Assembly: GCA_905480195.1 (NCBI GenBank)
Contig: CAJQPN010000040.1
Span: forward strand, 21,907 to 85,906
DNA: 64,000 nucleotides
Source: an uncultured Acidimicrobiales bacterium
Lineage (GTDB): Bacteria; Actinomycetota; Acidimicrobiia; Acidimicrobiales; Aldehydirespiratoraceae
Direction of reading: 5' to 3'
Of this stretch, positions 45,414 to 54,629 are shown one piece after another. How positions within the stretch are numbered: the first letter of the stretch is position 1; each line of letters begins with the position of its first letter. The notes beneath the pieces are model-generated. The model did not search any database and was not told where the DNA came from. It was given only the letters and a program-made list of their open reading frames with translations. Both the position numbers and the translations under genes were made by a program.

Positions 45414-46285
45414 TACATCACCCCACCGAGCGAAGCGGCGAGCTCCCAGGTCGCCTCGAGCGATTCGCCCGTACCGAGCACGTTCATTGCAATCTCATCG
45501 ACGCCGGCCGCTTTGTAGGCCTCAAGGCCGGACCGAACAGTCTCCAGATCGCCAGCCAGCACCATGTCGGCGGGTCCGTCCATCCCTTCACGATCAAGCA
45601 TGGCGCGATACGACGGAAGTTGGCCGTAGATCGCAAGTGTCCTGCCAGCGAATTCCCGGGCAGCCGGTACGTCGTCGGTGATGAAGATCGGCACGCCTGC
45701 TGCGATGTGACCGTTGCCGATGCCGGGTCGGATGTGCGACTCGATCGTCTTCGGGCCGGTCATCCAGGTGATAGTGCCGGCTGTGCGCTCCGATGCGAGC
45801 GTGAGCATCTTCGGCCCGAGCGCGGCGAGCATGACATCGGGGGTGGGGCCCGGCACGTTGAGTGAGGTGTGATGGGTAACAAATTCGCCCGTGGTCGATA
45901 CCTGCTGGTCTTCGAGCAGCGGCAGCAGCGCATCGAGGTACTCGACCATGTAGGTGTAGGGCTTGGTCCATGGGATGCCGAACGCCATCTCCATGGCGGG
46001 CTGGTGGCTGGCGCCGAGGCCAAGGGTGAAGCGGCCACCACTCGCTTGGGCGATTGTGCGGGCCTGGGCAGCGAGGTTCTGGGCGAAAGTGGTCTGCATA
46101 GCCACCACCGATGTGCCGAGTCCTATGTCTGCCACCTCGCGACCCACGATCCCGAGCACGACCATCGGATCGGCGTTGCTGATCTGGGGCGACCAGTAGC
46201 GATAACAACCCGCAGCGCGAGCTCGCTCAGCGTTGGCCACGGCGTCGTCGACGTTGGTGGCGGAATCGAACCAGCTGATCTTCAT
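45413..46285 (-). CDS. LLM-class F420-dependent oxidoreductase (TIGR03564-like)
   Basis: 290 residues: MKISWFDSATNVDDAV, RYWSPQISNADPMVVLGIVG and GGRFTLGLGASHQPAMEM fit the luciferase-like F420 group. Substrate unknown. TAGGGT lies 6 nt before ATG 46285, making it the first gene of the agmatinase unit. Confidence 0.82.
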   Translation of the reverse strand: MKISWFDSATNVDDAVANAERARAAGCYRYWSPQISNADPMVVLGIVGREVADIGLGTSVVAMQTTFAQNLAAQARTIAQASGGRFTLGLGASHQPAMEMAFGIPWTKPYTYMVEYLDALLPLLEDQQVSTTGEFVTHHTSLNVPGPTPDVMLAALGPKMLTLASERTAGTITWMTGPKTIESHIRPGIGNGHIAAGVPIFITDDVPAAREFAGRTLAIYGQLPSYRAMLDREGMDGPADMVLAGDLETVRSGLEAYKAAGVDEIAMNVLGTGESLEATWELAASLGGVM

Positions 46286-46291
46286 GACCGC

Positions 46292-46297
46292 ACCCTA
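46292..46297 (-). promoter_or_regulatory. -10 box of the second LLM oxidoreductase operon (leaderless layout)
   Basis: TAGGGT on the minus strand, 6 nt before ATG 46285. Confidence 0.55.
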
Positions 46298-46322
46298 ACG
46301 GAGCGGCCTCGGATGGGAGCCA

Positions 46323-46955
46323 CTACATTCGGTCGAGAAGCTCACGCTTCTTCTGATCGAATTCCTCGTCGGTGACGACACCTTGGCGGCGGAGTTGATC
46401 GAGCTTCTCAATTTGCTCGGGGATCGAGAGTTCTCGCGCCGCTCCGCTCGATGCCGCTTGGCCGAGTCGGTGCAGTCGGCGGTCTTGGAGACCTTCGACC
46501 TGACGGTAGATCTCGTTTTGCACCAGATTTGGCCTTCGGATGTCGGAGAACTGCTGACGGCCACCCTCACCGGCCGACTCGATACCGAGGTCGCCGGCGC
46601 CGATCATCCGTTCGAAGATCGACTGGTTGAAGAACACCGTGTTGATCCGGTCGAGCGGGATCTCGATGCCCTCCTTCGAGATCACCCCTCGGCGGGAGAT
46701 GACCCGCTCGCTCGTGACCACGAAGTTGGTGGTGTTCCACAGCAGGTACTGGATGCCGAAGTAGCCGAGAGCGCCGGCCCACACGACGAAGAGCGTCCAC
46801 CCGATCAGCGAGCCCCACGCTTGCACCAGGGCGAGAATCCCGAGCAAGGTGACGATCCCAAGCAGTGCACCGGCCGGCGCAAGGAACCACCAGTGCGGCC
46901 GGAGGTCGAGGACGAGGTCTTCGTCGTCGGTCAGCAGATGCTTCGGGAACGCCAT
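46323..46955 (-). CDS. Membrane protein with bacterial PH (bPH_2) and SHOCT domains
   Basis: 210 residues: two hydrophobic helices (about 25-75), a bPH_2 domain (NFVVTSERVISRRGVISKEG, NTVFFNQSIFERMIGAGDL) and a C-terminal SHOCT motif (IEKLDQLRRQGVVTDEEFDQKK). Role unknown. ATG 46955 follows TAATCT at 6 nt. Confidence 0.85.
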   Translation of the reverse strand: MAFPKHLLTDDEDLVLDLRPHWWFLAPAGALLGIVTLLGILALVQAWGSLIGWTLFVVWAGALGYFGIQYLLWNTTNFVVTSERVISRRGVISKEGIEIPLDRINTVFFNQSIFERMIGAGDLGIESAGEGGRQQFSDIRRPNLVQNEIYRQVEGLQDRRLHRLGQAASSGAARELSIPEQIEKLDQLRRQGVVTDEEFDQKKRELLDRM

Positions 46956-46961
46956 TCGCAG

Positions 46962-46967
46962 AGATTA
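46962..46967 (-). promoter_or_regulatory. -10 box of the PH/SHOCT gene (leaderless layout)
   Basis: TAATCT on the minus strand, 6 nt before ATG 46955, overlapping the arsJ stop codon. Confidence 0.5.
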
Positions 46968-48179
46968 CTGCGCGCTCGCATCGGCGTTCTCTGCGCTTGG
47001 GGATTCGAGGGGCGGAAGGCGTCGCGCAAGCAGCCAAGTGATCGCCACGAACACGGCAGATCCCCACATGGCGGCCTCAAGCCCACCCCACAGGTAGAGC
47101 ACGCCGCTCAGGAACGTTCCGACGAAACGACCCGCTGCGTTGGCCGAGTAGTAGTAGCCGACATCCATGCTGACCTCGTCATCAGCTGCGTACGCCAGTA
47201 TCAGATACGAGTGGAGGCTCGAGTTCACGGCGAATACGACCCCAAAAGCGACCAGACCACCGACCACGACCGGTGTGCGCAGATCCTCGACAGTCACGCC
47301 CGCAGCGATTACCGCTGAGACAACAACGAGAGCGAATGCCCACCGTTGCGCGGCAGCGATGTCGTCGCCCTGTCGCACCAGACGAGGCGCAACCGATTGC
47401 ACCATTCCGTATCCGATTACCCATGTCGCGAGGAACGCTCCGGTCGCCTCGAACGACCACTGGAGCACCTCGTCGAGGAACACCGGGAGCGCAACGACGA
47501 ACCAGACATCACGAGAACCGAAGAGGAAGAATCGGGCCCCGGAGAGCCGGTTGACGCCAACTGACTTCGACAGCACGGATGCGAGCGGTGGCTTTTCCTT
47601 GGCCATCCCGATGTCGTCGTCGAGCCAAACTGCGACCGCCAACAGCGTCACTGCGATGCATCCGGCCATCAAGCGCAGCGCGTCGTCGAACCCGAGTGCC
47701 GACAGCAGTGCAGCACCGAGAAAAAACCCGAGGCCCTTCAGCGCGTTTTTCGAGCCGGTCAGGATTGCAACGAGCCGGAAGAGCGCGCCCTTCCCCGCAA
47801 CGAACTTCACCGCACTCTTTGAACTCATCTTCGTGAGGTCCTTCGCAACGCCTGACAATGCCTGGGCTGACATCACGTACGCCACAGACAGCCACTCAAC
47901 CCACGTGTCGACGTGCAGCGACAAGACGACGAGCGCAACGACCTGGAGGGTGAGTCCGGCCAGCAGGGTCTGGTTGAGGCCGCGACGGGCACCTACCCAG
48001 CCACCGAGCACGTTGGTGGCAACCCCCATGAGCTCATAGAGCAGGAAAAGGAAGGCGAGCGAGATCGGCGAGTACCCGAGATCGTGGAAGTGCAGCAGCA
48101 CGAGCATCCGCAGGGCCCCGTCGGTCAACGTGAAGGCCCAGTAGCCGGCAGTGATGAGGACGTAGTTGCGGAGTTGCAT
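46965..48179 (-). CDS. arsJ: Organoarsenical efflux MFS permease ArsJ
   Basis: 404 residues with about 12 helices. The N-terminus NYVLITAGYWAFTLTDGALR and LTKMSSKSAVKFVA are characteristic of ArsJ, which exports 1-arseno-3-phosphoglycerate. It lies 11 bases after a gapdh gene, the known partner that makes this unstable product. No arsR or arsC is nearby. Confidence 0.88.
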   Translation of the reverse strand: MQLRNYVLITAGYWAFTLTDGALRMLVLLHFHDLGYSPISLAFLFLLYELMGVATNVLGGWVGARRGLNQTLLAGLTLQVVALVVLSLHVDTWVEWLSVAYVMSAQALSGVAKDLTKMSSKSAVKFVAGKGALFRLVAILTGSKNALKGLGFFLGAALLSALGFDDALRLMAGCIAVTLLAVAVWLDDDIGMAKEKPPLASVLSKSVGVNRLSGARFFLFGSRDVWFVVALPVFLDEVLQWSFEATGAFLATWVIGYGMVQSVAPRLVRQGDDIAAAQRWAFALVVVSAVIAAGVTVEDLRTPVVVGGLVAFGVVFAVNSSLHSYLILAYAADDEVSMDVGYYYSANAAGRFVGTFLSGVLYLWGGLEAAMWGSAVFVAITWLLARRLPPLESPSAENADASAQ

Positions 48180-48190
48180 GCCGCTGCGGT

Positions 48191-49201
48191 TTAGAGGTCG
48201 GCGGCGACCCGCGCCGCGAGGTCAGCGAGGCGGAACGCGTAGCCGTATTCGTTGTCGTACCAGATGAGCACCTTCGCCATGCGACCATCGACCACCATCG
48301 TGGACGGGCCGTCGACGATTCCCGAACGGGTGTCGTTGACGAAGTCGGCCGAGACGAGGGGTCGCTCCTCGAACCCGAGGATCCCCTCTAGTTCACCGGC
48401 GGCCGCAGTCCGAAGCCGATCGTTGACCTCGTCAGCCGTCACGTCACGACCCAACGTGAACACGGCATCGGTGAGCGAGGCGTTCAGGAGCGGCACCCGC
48501 ACCGCAAGTCCGTTGAGTTTTCCCGCGAGATCGGGGTAGATCATCGTGATCGCCGTCGCAGATCCCGTCGAGGTGGGAATCAGCGAATTGAGCGCAGAAC
48601 GAGCTCGACGAAGGTCAGCATGGGGTGCGTCGACGAGCACCTGCGTGTTGGTCACGTCGTGAATCGTCGTGATGACCCCGCGCTCAATCCCGATCTGTTC
48701 GTGGAGGACCTTCACGACCGGTGCCAACGAGTTGGTCGTACACGACGCTGCCGTGAGGACGTCGTGCTCACCAGGGACGTAGGCATCGTCGTTGCAGCCA
48801 ACGACGATGTTGGGCACGCCGGGGCTCTTGACCGGCGCCGCCACGATCACCTTGCGCGCGCCACCGGCGAGGTGCGGTTCGAGGCTCTCGATCGTCGTGA
48901 ACGCTCCGGTTGCTTCGAAGACGATGTCGGCGCCGAGTTCGCTCCACGGAATCTCTTCCGGGTTCTCGAACGACGAGTAACCGACCCGAACCCCGTCGAC
49001 GATCATTGTGTCGCCGTCGACGGCGATCTCGCCGTCGTAGCGGCCGTGCACCGTATCGAACTCAAGCAGGTGTGCCGCCGTCGTGACGTCACCGGCGAGT
49101 TCGTTCACATGCACGACCTCGAGGTCGGCGTGCTGCTGCAGACCCCGGACGGCGAGCCGCCCGATTCGTCCGAACCCGTTGATGCCGACACGCACAGTCA
49201 T
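48191..49201 (-). CDS. gap: Glyceraldehyde-3-phosphate dehydrogenase, ArsJ-associated
   Basis: 336 residues. NAD-binding GINGFGRIGR, catalytic Cys in AASCTTNSLAPV and IWYDNEYGYAFR are complete. Pairing with arsJ suggests it uses arsenate to form 1-arseno-3-phosphoglycerate; a glycolytic role is also possible. CAGACT lies 7 nt before ATG 49201. No further gene is seen in 49202-49322. Confidence 0.9.
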   Translation of the reverse strand: MTVRVGINGFGRIGRLAVRGLQQHADLEVVHVNELAGDVTTAAHLLEFDTVHGRYDGEIAVDGDTMIVDGVRVGYSSFENPEEIPWSELGADIVFEATGAFTTIESLEPHLAGGARKVIVAAPVKSPGVPNIVVGCNDDAYVPGEHDVLTAASCTTNSLAPVVKVLHEQIGIERGVITTIHDVTNTQVLVDAPHADLRRARSALNSLIPTSTGSATAITMIYPDLAGKLNGLAVRVPLLNASLTDAVFTLGRDVTADEVNDRLRTAAAGELEGILGFEERPLVSADFVNDTRSGIVDGPSTMVVDGRMAKVLIWYDNEYGYAFRLADLAARVAADL

Positions 49202-49322
49202 GGAGCGGAGTCTGGCCGATGATCGATGTCGGCGGGGCTTCTCCCAGGTGAAGCTGCGGTGAACGGCACCGTCGCTTGCTCGATGCCGGGCGTCGAGCAA
49301 TGGGCTACCGGCACGAAGTCGC

Positions 49323-49667
49323 TCATCCCCATCCCCACTCGTGCAGCTTGTCGTCGTCGATCCCGAAATGGTGGGCGATCTCGTGCACCACGGTGACGGC
49401 CACCTCTTCGACGAGTTCCTCTTCGTTTCGAACGAACTCGCACAACGACAGGCGATAGAGCGTCACGAGATCAGGCATGACGAGTCCGCCGTAGTCATCC
49501 CGCTCGGTGAGCGGTACACCTTCGTAGAGGCCGAGTAGGTCTTCGGTTGGGTGCCGATCTTCCACCACGACTGCGACATTTTCCATCAGGCGGCCAAGTT
49601 CCTCGGGGAGCGCGTCGAGCGCATCGCCGACCAGGCGCTCGAACGCTCGACGAGGCATCGGTTCCAT
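49323..49667 (-). CDS. Zincin-like metallopeptidase (DUF1025-type)
   Basis: 114 residues ending with the HExxH motif VVHEIAHHFGIDDDKLHEWGWG (split motif, longer His-Asp region), in the small metallopeptidase family of actinobacteria. Start at ATG 49667 after TAGTTT at 6 nt; GTG 49670 is directly upstream. Function unknown. Confidence 0.8.
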   Translation of the reverse strand: MEPMPRRAFERLVGDALDALPEELGRLMENVAVVVEDRHPTEDLLGLYEGVPLTERDDYGGLVMPDLVTLYRLSLCEFVRNEEELVEEVAVTVVHEIAHHFGIDDDKLHEWGWG

Positions 49668-49673
49668 CACCGC

Positions 49674-49679
49674 AAACTA
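49674..49679 (-). promoter_or_regulatory. -10 box of the zincin gene (leaderless layout)
   Basis: TAGTTT on the minus strand, 6 nt before ATG 49667. Confidence 0.5.
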
Positions 49680-49690
49680 CTCATCCCGCC

Positions 49691-49696
49691 TAGGGT
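49691..49696 (+). promoter_or_regulatory. -10 box of the UvrD2-like gene (leaderless layout)
   Basis: TAGGGT, 6 nt before GTG 49703. Confidence 0.5.
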
Positions 49697-49702
49697 CAGG
49701 GC

Positions 49703-51658
49703 GTGGTCGAACGCCTCGCCGATGCCGACGTCCTCTTGGAGGATCTCACCGACGAGCAGCGCGACGCGGTCACGACCAGGGCAAGCCCACTCGCGATCAT
49801 TGCCGGCGCCGGTTCCGGAAAGACCAGAGTCCTTACCCGCCGCATCGCATGGCAGGCAACGACTGGTGCCATCGACCCCCGCAAGGTGCTTGCGGTCACG
49901 TTCACCCGACGCGCCGCCGGCGAACTCCGACGCCGGACCCGAGCCCTCGGCCTTCGCGACGACATCGCAGCCGGCACATTCCACTCGATTGCGCTCGCCG
50001 TTCTCCGGAACCGCTGGGCTGACTCGGGCCGCAAGCCACCTGAACTGCTCGACCGTCGTATGTCGTTCCTGGCGAAACACAATCCGAATCTCGACCGGGC
50101 GACCATTGCCGACATCGACGCCGAGATCGGCTGGTCGCGGGCTCGACTCGTCACGCCAGCCGCGTACCCCGACGCAGCTGCAGCCAACGGTCGGCGTCCT
50201 GGGCGAGGGCCTGCATTCGTCGCGAAGGTCTACGCCGAATACGACGAGGCCAAGCGGAAGCGGCGACTGGTCGACTTCGACGACTTGCTCGCCCTTTGTC
50301 ACGCAACGATGACGCAGGACGAGAAGTTCGCCGCTGCGCAACGCTGGCGACACCGCCACCTGCTCGTCGACGAATTCCAGGACGTGAATCCGCTCCAGTT
50401 CGCACTGCTTCGATCGTGGCTCGGGCCGGACTCGACTCTCGTCGTGGTCGGCGATCCCAACCAAGCCATCTATGGCTGGAACGGCGCTGAGCCCGACCTG
50501 CTCGACAACATCGGTGACCACCTCCCCGGCACCGCAGTGCTCCGGCTTCGCACCAACTTCCGCTCGACCCCGGAGATCCTCGGAGCTGCGGCCCGAGTGC
50601 TCGGCATCGAGCCTCAGCCGGCTGCCCGCCCAGCAGGTGACGAACCAACGCTCCGCCAACTCGACGGTGATACGGAATCGATCGCCATCGCCCGCTCGGT
50701 CCGGGGTGCCCACAAGCCCGGAGCTCCGTGGCGGCACCAAGCGATCCTCGCGCGGACCAACGCCCAGCTCCCGGCACTTCGCATCGCGCTGGAGAGAGCT
50801 GGTATCCCGACGCGCTCGCGCGGTGACGGGGCACTCCTTCGCCGACCCGAAATCATCGAACTGCTCGACGGGTGGGAGGGCGACATGCGCCTCTCCGACG
50901 TGTTGACGGAAGCCTCGATCGACCCACCCGATCAGGCCGAGGGCCTCAGCGAAGAGCGTCGCATGATGGTGCGCGCCTTCCTCGACGTCGCCCGCGGCCA
51001 CCTCGAACTCGAGCGGCGGGCGACGGTCACCGACTTCGTGGAGTCACTTCGCAACGACGACCGCGTCGACGGCGTCAACGACGGTGTCGAGTTAGTCACG
51101 TTTCACGCCGCCAAGGGTCTCGAATGGCCGATCGTCCATCTCGTCGGAATCGAGGACGGGTACGTCCCGATCGCACATGCGCGCGGCGTCGCAGCTCGCC
51201 GTGAAGAGCGTCGGCTTCTCTACGTCGCGGCGACGCGCGCCGAGCGCCAGCTCCACGTGTCGTGGGCCCGTACCCGTGAGATCGGCGGCTCGACGGTCGA
51301 ACGGAACCCGTCACCATGGATCGATGCGTTCCGCGGCGCCCCTGAGCCTCTTCCCGACGAACGTCCCTCGATCGCGAATCTCCGGGCGAAGATTGCAGCG
51401 GTCCCCGAGACCGACCTGACCGTGACCGACCGCACCGAACGAGACCATGTTCGCGACCAACTGCTGTTGTGGCGCGAGGACGCAGCACAGCGGGCAAACG
51501 TGGCTCCGACCGCCGTGCTGTCGGACTGGACCGTCGAGCAGCTCTCGATCGAACGCCCCTGCCGCATGGATGAGCTCGCCGCCATCGATGGGATGGGCCA
51601 GAGCCGAGCTCGACGCTTCGGCCTCAAGCTGCTGGAGATCACCTGCCTCGACGACTAG
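49703..51658 (+). CDS. UvrD/PcrA-type helicase with HRDC domain (UvrD2-like)
   Basis: 651 residues of superfamily 1: Walker A AGAGSGKTRVLTRRIAW, VTFTRRAAGELRRR, LLVDEFQDVNPLQF, VVGDPNQAIYGWNGA, LRTNFRST and VTFHAAKGLEWP, then an HRDC domain at about 575-651. This layout matches mycobacterial UvrD2. Its stop abuts that of the convergent antiporter gene. Confidence 0.9.
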   Translation: MVERLADADVLLEDLTDEQRDAVTTRASPLAIIAGAGSGKTRVLTRRIAWQATTGAIDPRKVLAVTFTRRAAGELRRRTRALGLRDDIAAGTFHSIALAVLRNRWADSGRKPPELLDRRMSFLAKHNPNLDRATIADIDAEIGWSRARLVTPAAYPDAAAANGRRPGRGPAFVAKVYAEYDEAKRKRRLVDFDDLLALCHATMTQDEKFAAAQRWRHRHLLVDEFQDVNPLQFALLRSWLGPDSTLVVVGDPNQAIYGWNGAEPDLLDNIGDHLPGTAVLRLRTNFRSTPEILGAAARVLGIEPQPAARPAGDEPTLRQLDGDTESIAIARSVRGAHKPGAPWRHQAILARTNAQLPALRIALERAGIPTRSRGDGALLRRPEIIELLDGWEGDMRLSDVLTEASIDPPDQAEGLSEERRMMVRAFLDVARGHLELERRATVTDFVESLRNDDRVDGVNDGVELVTFHAAKGLEWPIVHLVGIEDGYVPIAHARGVAARREERRLLYVAATRAERQLHVSWARTREIGGSTVERNPSPWIDAFRGAPEPLPDERPSIANLRAKIAAVPETDLTVTDRTERDHVRDQLLLWREDAAQRANVAPTAVLSDWTVEQLSIERPCRMDELAAIDGMGQSRARRFGLKLLEITCLDD

Positions 51659-53803
51659 CTACTCGTTGCCATCACCTTCGCTCTGACGGGGCTGTGCCAC
51701 GACGACCACGGTGGCGTCGGAGCGCTCGAGCACGGTCTCGACCGTGTGGCCGAGGAACGGTCTGCCGTCGACGTTACGGAGCTTGGCGCCGAGCACCACA
51801 AGGTCGGCGTCCTCGGACCGGGAGACTTGGACGAGTGCTTCCCCGGCTGAACGTCCTTCCCGGATGAGTTGGCGCGCTCCGATGCCTGCTTGGCTCGCTC
51901 GTTCGACTGCGCTGGCCATCATCGATCTCGCCGCCGTGTGGGCAGAGTCGTCGGCTGCATTGCGGCGGGCGAAAATGCGGGGCAACTCGTTTACCCGATC
52001 GACGATGTGCAACAAGACCACTTCGGTGCCGAGCTGGGTTGAGATCGCAAAGGCGACCTCCTGTGCCGACCGAGACGATCGCGTGCCGGTCACCGGCACG
52101 ATCACCCGAGAGAACGCAGCTGGAAGCGGCCGCTCGAGGCGCCGTGCCCGGCGGACGATCACGACAGGAGTGACGGCGTTCAGCAGCAACTCATCGACCA
52201 TCGGCGAATACAGCACGCCTTCGTGGCGGGCTGCGACGCCGACGACGACAACGCCGTAACCGAGCTTTGACTCCGTGACAATCGAGGCGGCGACGCTCGG
52301 ACCCGCAACGTGCGCGTGGTCGACTTCCCGTTCGTCGAGGACGGCCTTTAACACCTCGATATCGACCTGGTCGCTTCCCCCGACCGTAAGGATCGTTGCA
52401 GGCGCTTCCTTTGGCCACGCGAACTGGACGATCTGCGCGGCAGCGATCGACGCCGGGTGGCCCTGCGAAGGCAGCAGAACCCGTGACGACTTGACCACGA
52501 GATTCTTCGACAGCGCCTCTTCGCGATCGAGCCGCTCCTGTTCTTCCTCGCTCCCCCGCCAATCGCGAACAACGATCCGCAAGCTCACGGCCGCGAAAAT
52601 CGATGTCACGAGCGGAACGATCACGATCACCGTGTACGCCGTCTCGGTGAAGACGCCCAGTGACAGACCGACCGATGCGATGACAATCTCGAGGGCACCT
52701 CGTGCGTTGAGTCCGGCCCCGAGCGCCGTCGCAGCACGGCGAGACTGGCCAGCGAGTCGGGCTCCGATGAAGGCACCGGCGAACTTTGCGACAATCGCCA
52801 CCACAACGACGACGAACGCCCACTGCATTGCATCGCCTTCACCGAGGAGTGTCAGATCCACCCGGAGCCCAGCGGTGGCAAAGAAGACCGGGGCAAGAAA
52901 GCTGTCCGTGATCGACTCGACGTGGTGCAGGACTTCTTGTTGCTGAAAACGCGAACGATGAAGCACGACGCCAGCGACGAACGCGCCGAGTACCGCTTCG
53001 ATTCCGAGCGCCTGTGTGGCCACGCCGTAGATCAACATTGTGAGGATGACGACAGTCATCGCGCCCGAGACGTTCGAACCGTTTCGGCGGACGTAGCGAA
53101 GAGCTCGGTCAACAATGCGCTGGCCAACGGTCATCGCCACGATCACGAAGATGGCGAGGCCACCGACCGTCTTCGTGATGCCACCGATCGAGACTTCACC
53201 CGAGGTCGCAAAACCGGCGAAGATTGCCAGCATCACCCAACCGACAACGTCGTTCGCCATGCCAGCAGCGACGGTGATCTGACCGAAATCACGACGCATC
53301 AGACCGAGTTCACCGAGGATCTTGGCGATTACGGCGAGCGCCGAAACGGAGAGCGCAGCGGCGACGAACAGGGCGAACACGAGGCGCTCAGACTCGGCAC
53401 CGACGAACTCCTCCGGCAGGATTTCGCCGACAACGAGGCCACCGACGAGTGGCACAAAGAGCGAGAAGCCGGCGACAAGTGCCGCCGCCCTGCCGAGGCG
53501 CCGGATGAGTCCGAGATCGGTCTCGAACCCAGCCGTGATCAACAGCAGTGCAACGCCGAGCCAGGACACGGCGTAGAGCGCGCCAGATTGGATCTCGTCG
53601 TCGGGCAAAAACCAATGGAAGCCGTCGGGCCAGACCTTGCCGAAGATCGACGGTCCGAGGACGACACCGGCGATCAACTGACCGATCACCGACGGCAAGT
53701 TGACCCGGCGCATGATCCCACCACAGATCCGGGCAAAGGCGACGAGGACGAGCAACTGCGTCCAGAAGACGAGGAGCTGGTGTTCGTCGAGCGGGATCAG
53801 CAC
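51659..53803 (-). CDS. CPA2 cation/proton antiporter with two C-terminal UspA domains
   Basis: 714 residues. About 12 helices (1-410) contain PSVIGQLIAGVVLGPSIFG, FETDLGLIRR and AAGMANDVVGWVML, typical of Kef/NhaS-type CPA2 exchangers. Two UspA-like domains follow (about 430-555 and 560-700), the second with DLVVLGAKL and GHTVETVLERSDATVVVV. The soluble part may bind nucleotides and control transport. It follows xthA by 3 bases. Confidence 0.87.
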   Translation of the reverse strand: MLIPLDEHQLLVFWTQLLVLVAFARICGGIMRRVNLPSVIGQLIAGVVLGPSIFGKVWPDGFHWFLPDDEIQSGALYAVSWLGVALLLITAGFETDLGLIRRLGRAAALVAGFSLFVPLVGGLVVGEILPEEFVGAESERLVFALFVAAALSVSALAVIAKILGELGLMRRDFGQITVAAGMANDVVGWVMLAIFAGFATSGEVSIGGITKTVGGLAIFVIVAMTVGQRIVDRALRYVRRNGSNVSGAMTVVILTMLIYGVATQALGIEAVLGAFVAGVVLHRSRFQQQEVLHHVESITDSFLAPVFFATAGLRVDLTLLGEGDAMQWAFVVVVVAIVAKFAGAFIGARLAGQSRRAATALGAGLNARGALEIVIASVGLSLGVFTETAYTVIVIVPLVTSIFAAVSLRIVVRDWRGSEEEQERLDREEALSKNLVVKSSRVLLPSQGHPASIAAAQIVQFAWPKEAPATILTVGGSDQVDIEVLKAVLDEREVDHAHVAGPSVAASIVTESKLGYGVVVVGVAARHEGVLYSPMVDELLLNAVTPVVIVRRARRLERPLPAAFSRVIVPVTGTRSSRSAQEVAFAISTQLGTEVVLLHIVDRVNELPRIFARRNAADDSAHTAARSMMASAVERASQAGIGARQLIREGRSAGEALVQVSRSEDADLVVLGAKLRNVDGRPFLGHTVETVLERSDATVVVVAQPRQSEGDGNE

Positions 53804-53806
53804 GAG

Positions 53807-54589
53807 TCAGCGCTCCACGTCGATGAAGACCGGAGCGTGATCGGAGGGCGGGTCGTCTTTAGGGCCCTTACGTTCGTTGCGATCGATCAAGGCCACCCTC
53901 GTGGCATCGGCGACGGATCGCGTGGTCATGAGCAGATCGATTCGTAAGCCCATCTTTTTGTGGAAGTTGCCGCCACGGTAGTCCCACCACGAGTAGAGCC
54001 GTTCGGCGTCGTGGTGTTCACGAAAGACATCGACCAGACCCCAAGCTTCGAGGGCGGCGAGTTTGTCGCGCTCGGCCTGGCTGGTGTGGGTCTCGGTCTC
54101 GAACTTCTTCGGATCCCAGCAGTCGATATCGGCCGGGCAGATGTTGTAGTCACCCATGACGACGACGTCATCGCGAGGATCGCACTGTCCGTCGAGGTCG
54201 CCGGCGAGTCGGTCGAGCCAACGCAGCTTGTACTGGTAGTGCTCATGGTCGAGCGACCGGCCGTTGGGCACGTAGCAGCTAGCGACACGCACTCCTGCAC
54301 ATGTCGCCCAGGCAATACGGGCATCAACATCAGGATCAGCTCCATCGCCGAAACCGCCGATCGGGTTCTCAAGCCCGACTCTGCTGAGGATCGCCACGCC
54401 GTTCCATTGGCCCTGGCCGTGGTGAAACGTTTCGTAGCCGAGCGCTTCGAAGGTCAGTGCCGGGAATGCGTCGTCAGCGAGTTTGGTCTCCTGCAAGCAC
54501 AAGACATCGGGTTCGAAAGTCTCCAACCAGCGCTCGACCCGACCGACACGGGCGTTCAGGGAGTTCACATTCCACGTCGCGATCCGCAC
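53807..54589 (-). CDS. xthA: Exodeoxyribonuclease III
   Basis: About 260 residues: VRIATWNVNSLNAR, CLQETKLADD, VVMGDYNICPADID and PSDHAPVFIDV are the conserved blocks of the AP endonuclease/ExoIII family, acting in base excision repair. GTG 54589 has TATGGT exactly 7 nt upstream and starts at the usual first residue, so I prefer it to ATG 54601. Confidence 0.92.
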   Translation of the reverse strand: MRIATWNVNSLNARVGRVERWLETFEPDVLCLQETKLADDAFPALTFEALGYETFHHGQGQWNGVAILSRVGLENPIGGFGDGADPDVDARIAWATCAGVRVASCYVPNGRSLDHEHYQYKLRWLDRLAGDLDGQCDPRDDVVVMGDYNICPADIDCWDPKKFETETHTSQAERDKLAALEAWGLVDVFREHHDAERLYSWWDYRGGNFHKKMGLRIDLLMTTRSVADATRVALIDRNERKGPKDDPPSDHAPVFIDVER

Positions 54590-54596
54590 CCGTCGG

Positions 54597-54602
54597 ACCA
54601 TA
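54597..54602 (-). promoter_or_regulatory. -10 box of xthA (leaderless layout)
   Basis: TATGGT on the minus strand, 7 nt before GTG 54589. Confidence 0.6.
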
Positions 54603-54616
54603 CCGCGGTCGGCTCG

Positions 54617-54622
54617 TATGCT
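54617..54622 (+). promoter_or_regulatory. -10 box of kgd (leaderless layout)
   Basis: TATGCT, exactly 7 nt before GTG 54630; only 14 bp from the opposite xthA -10. Confidence 0.6.
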
Positions 54623-54629
54623 GTGGCGC

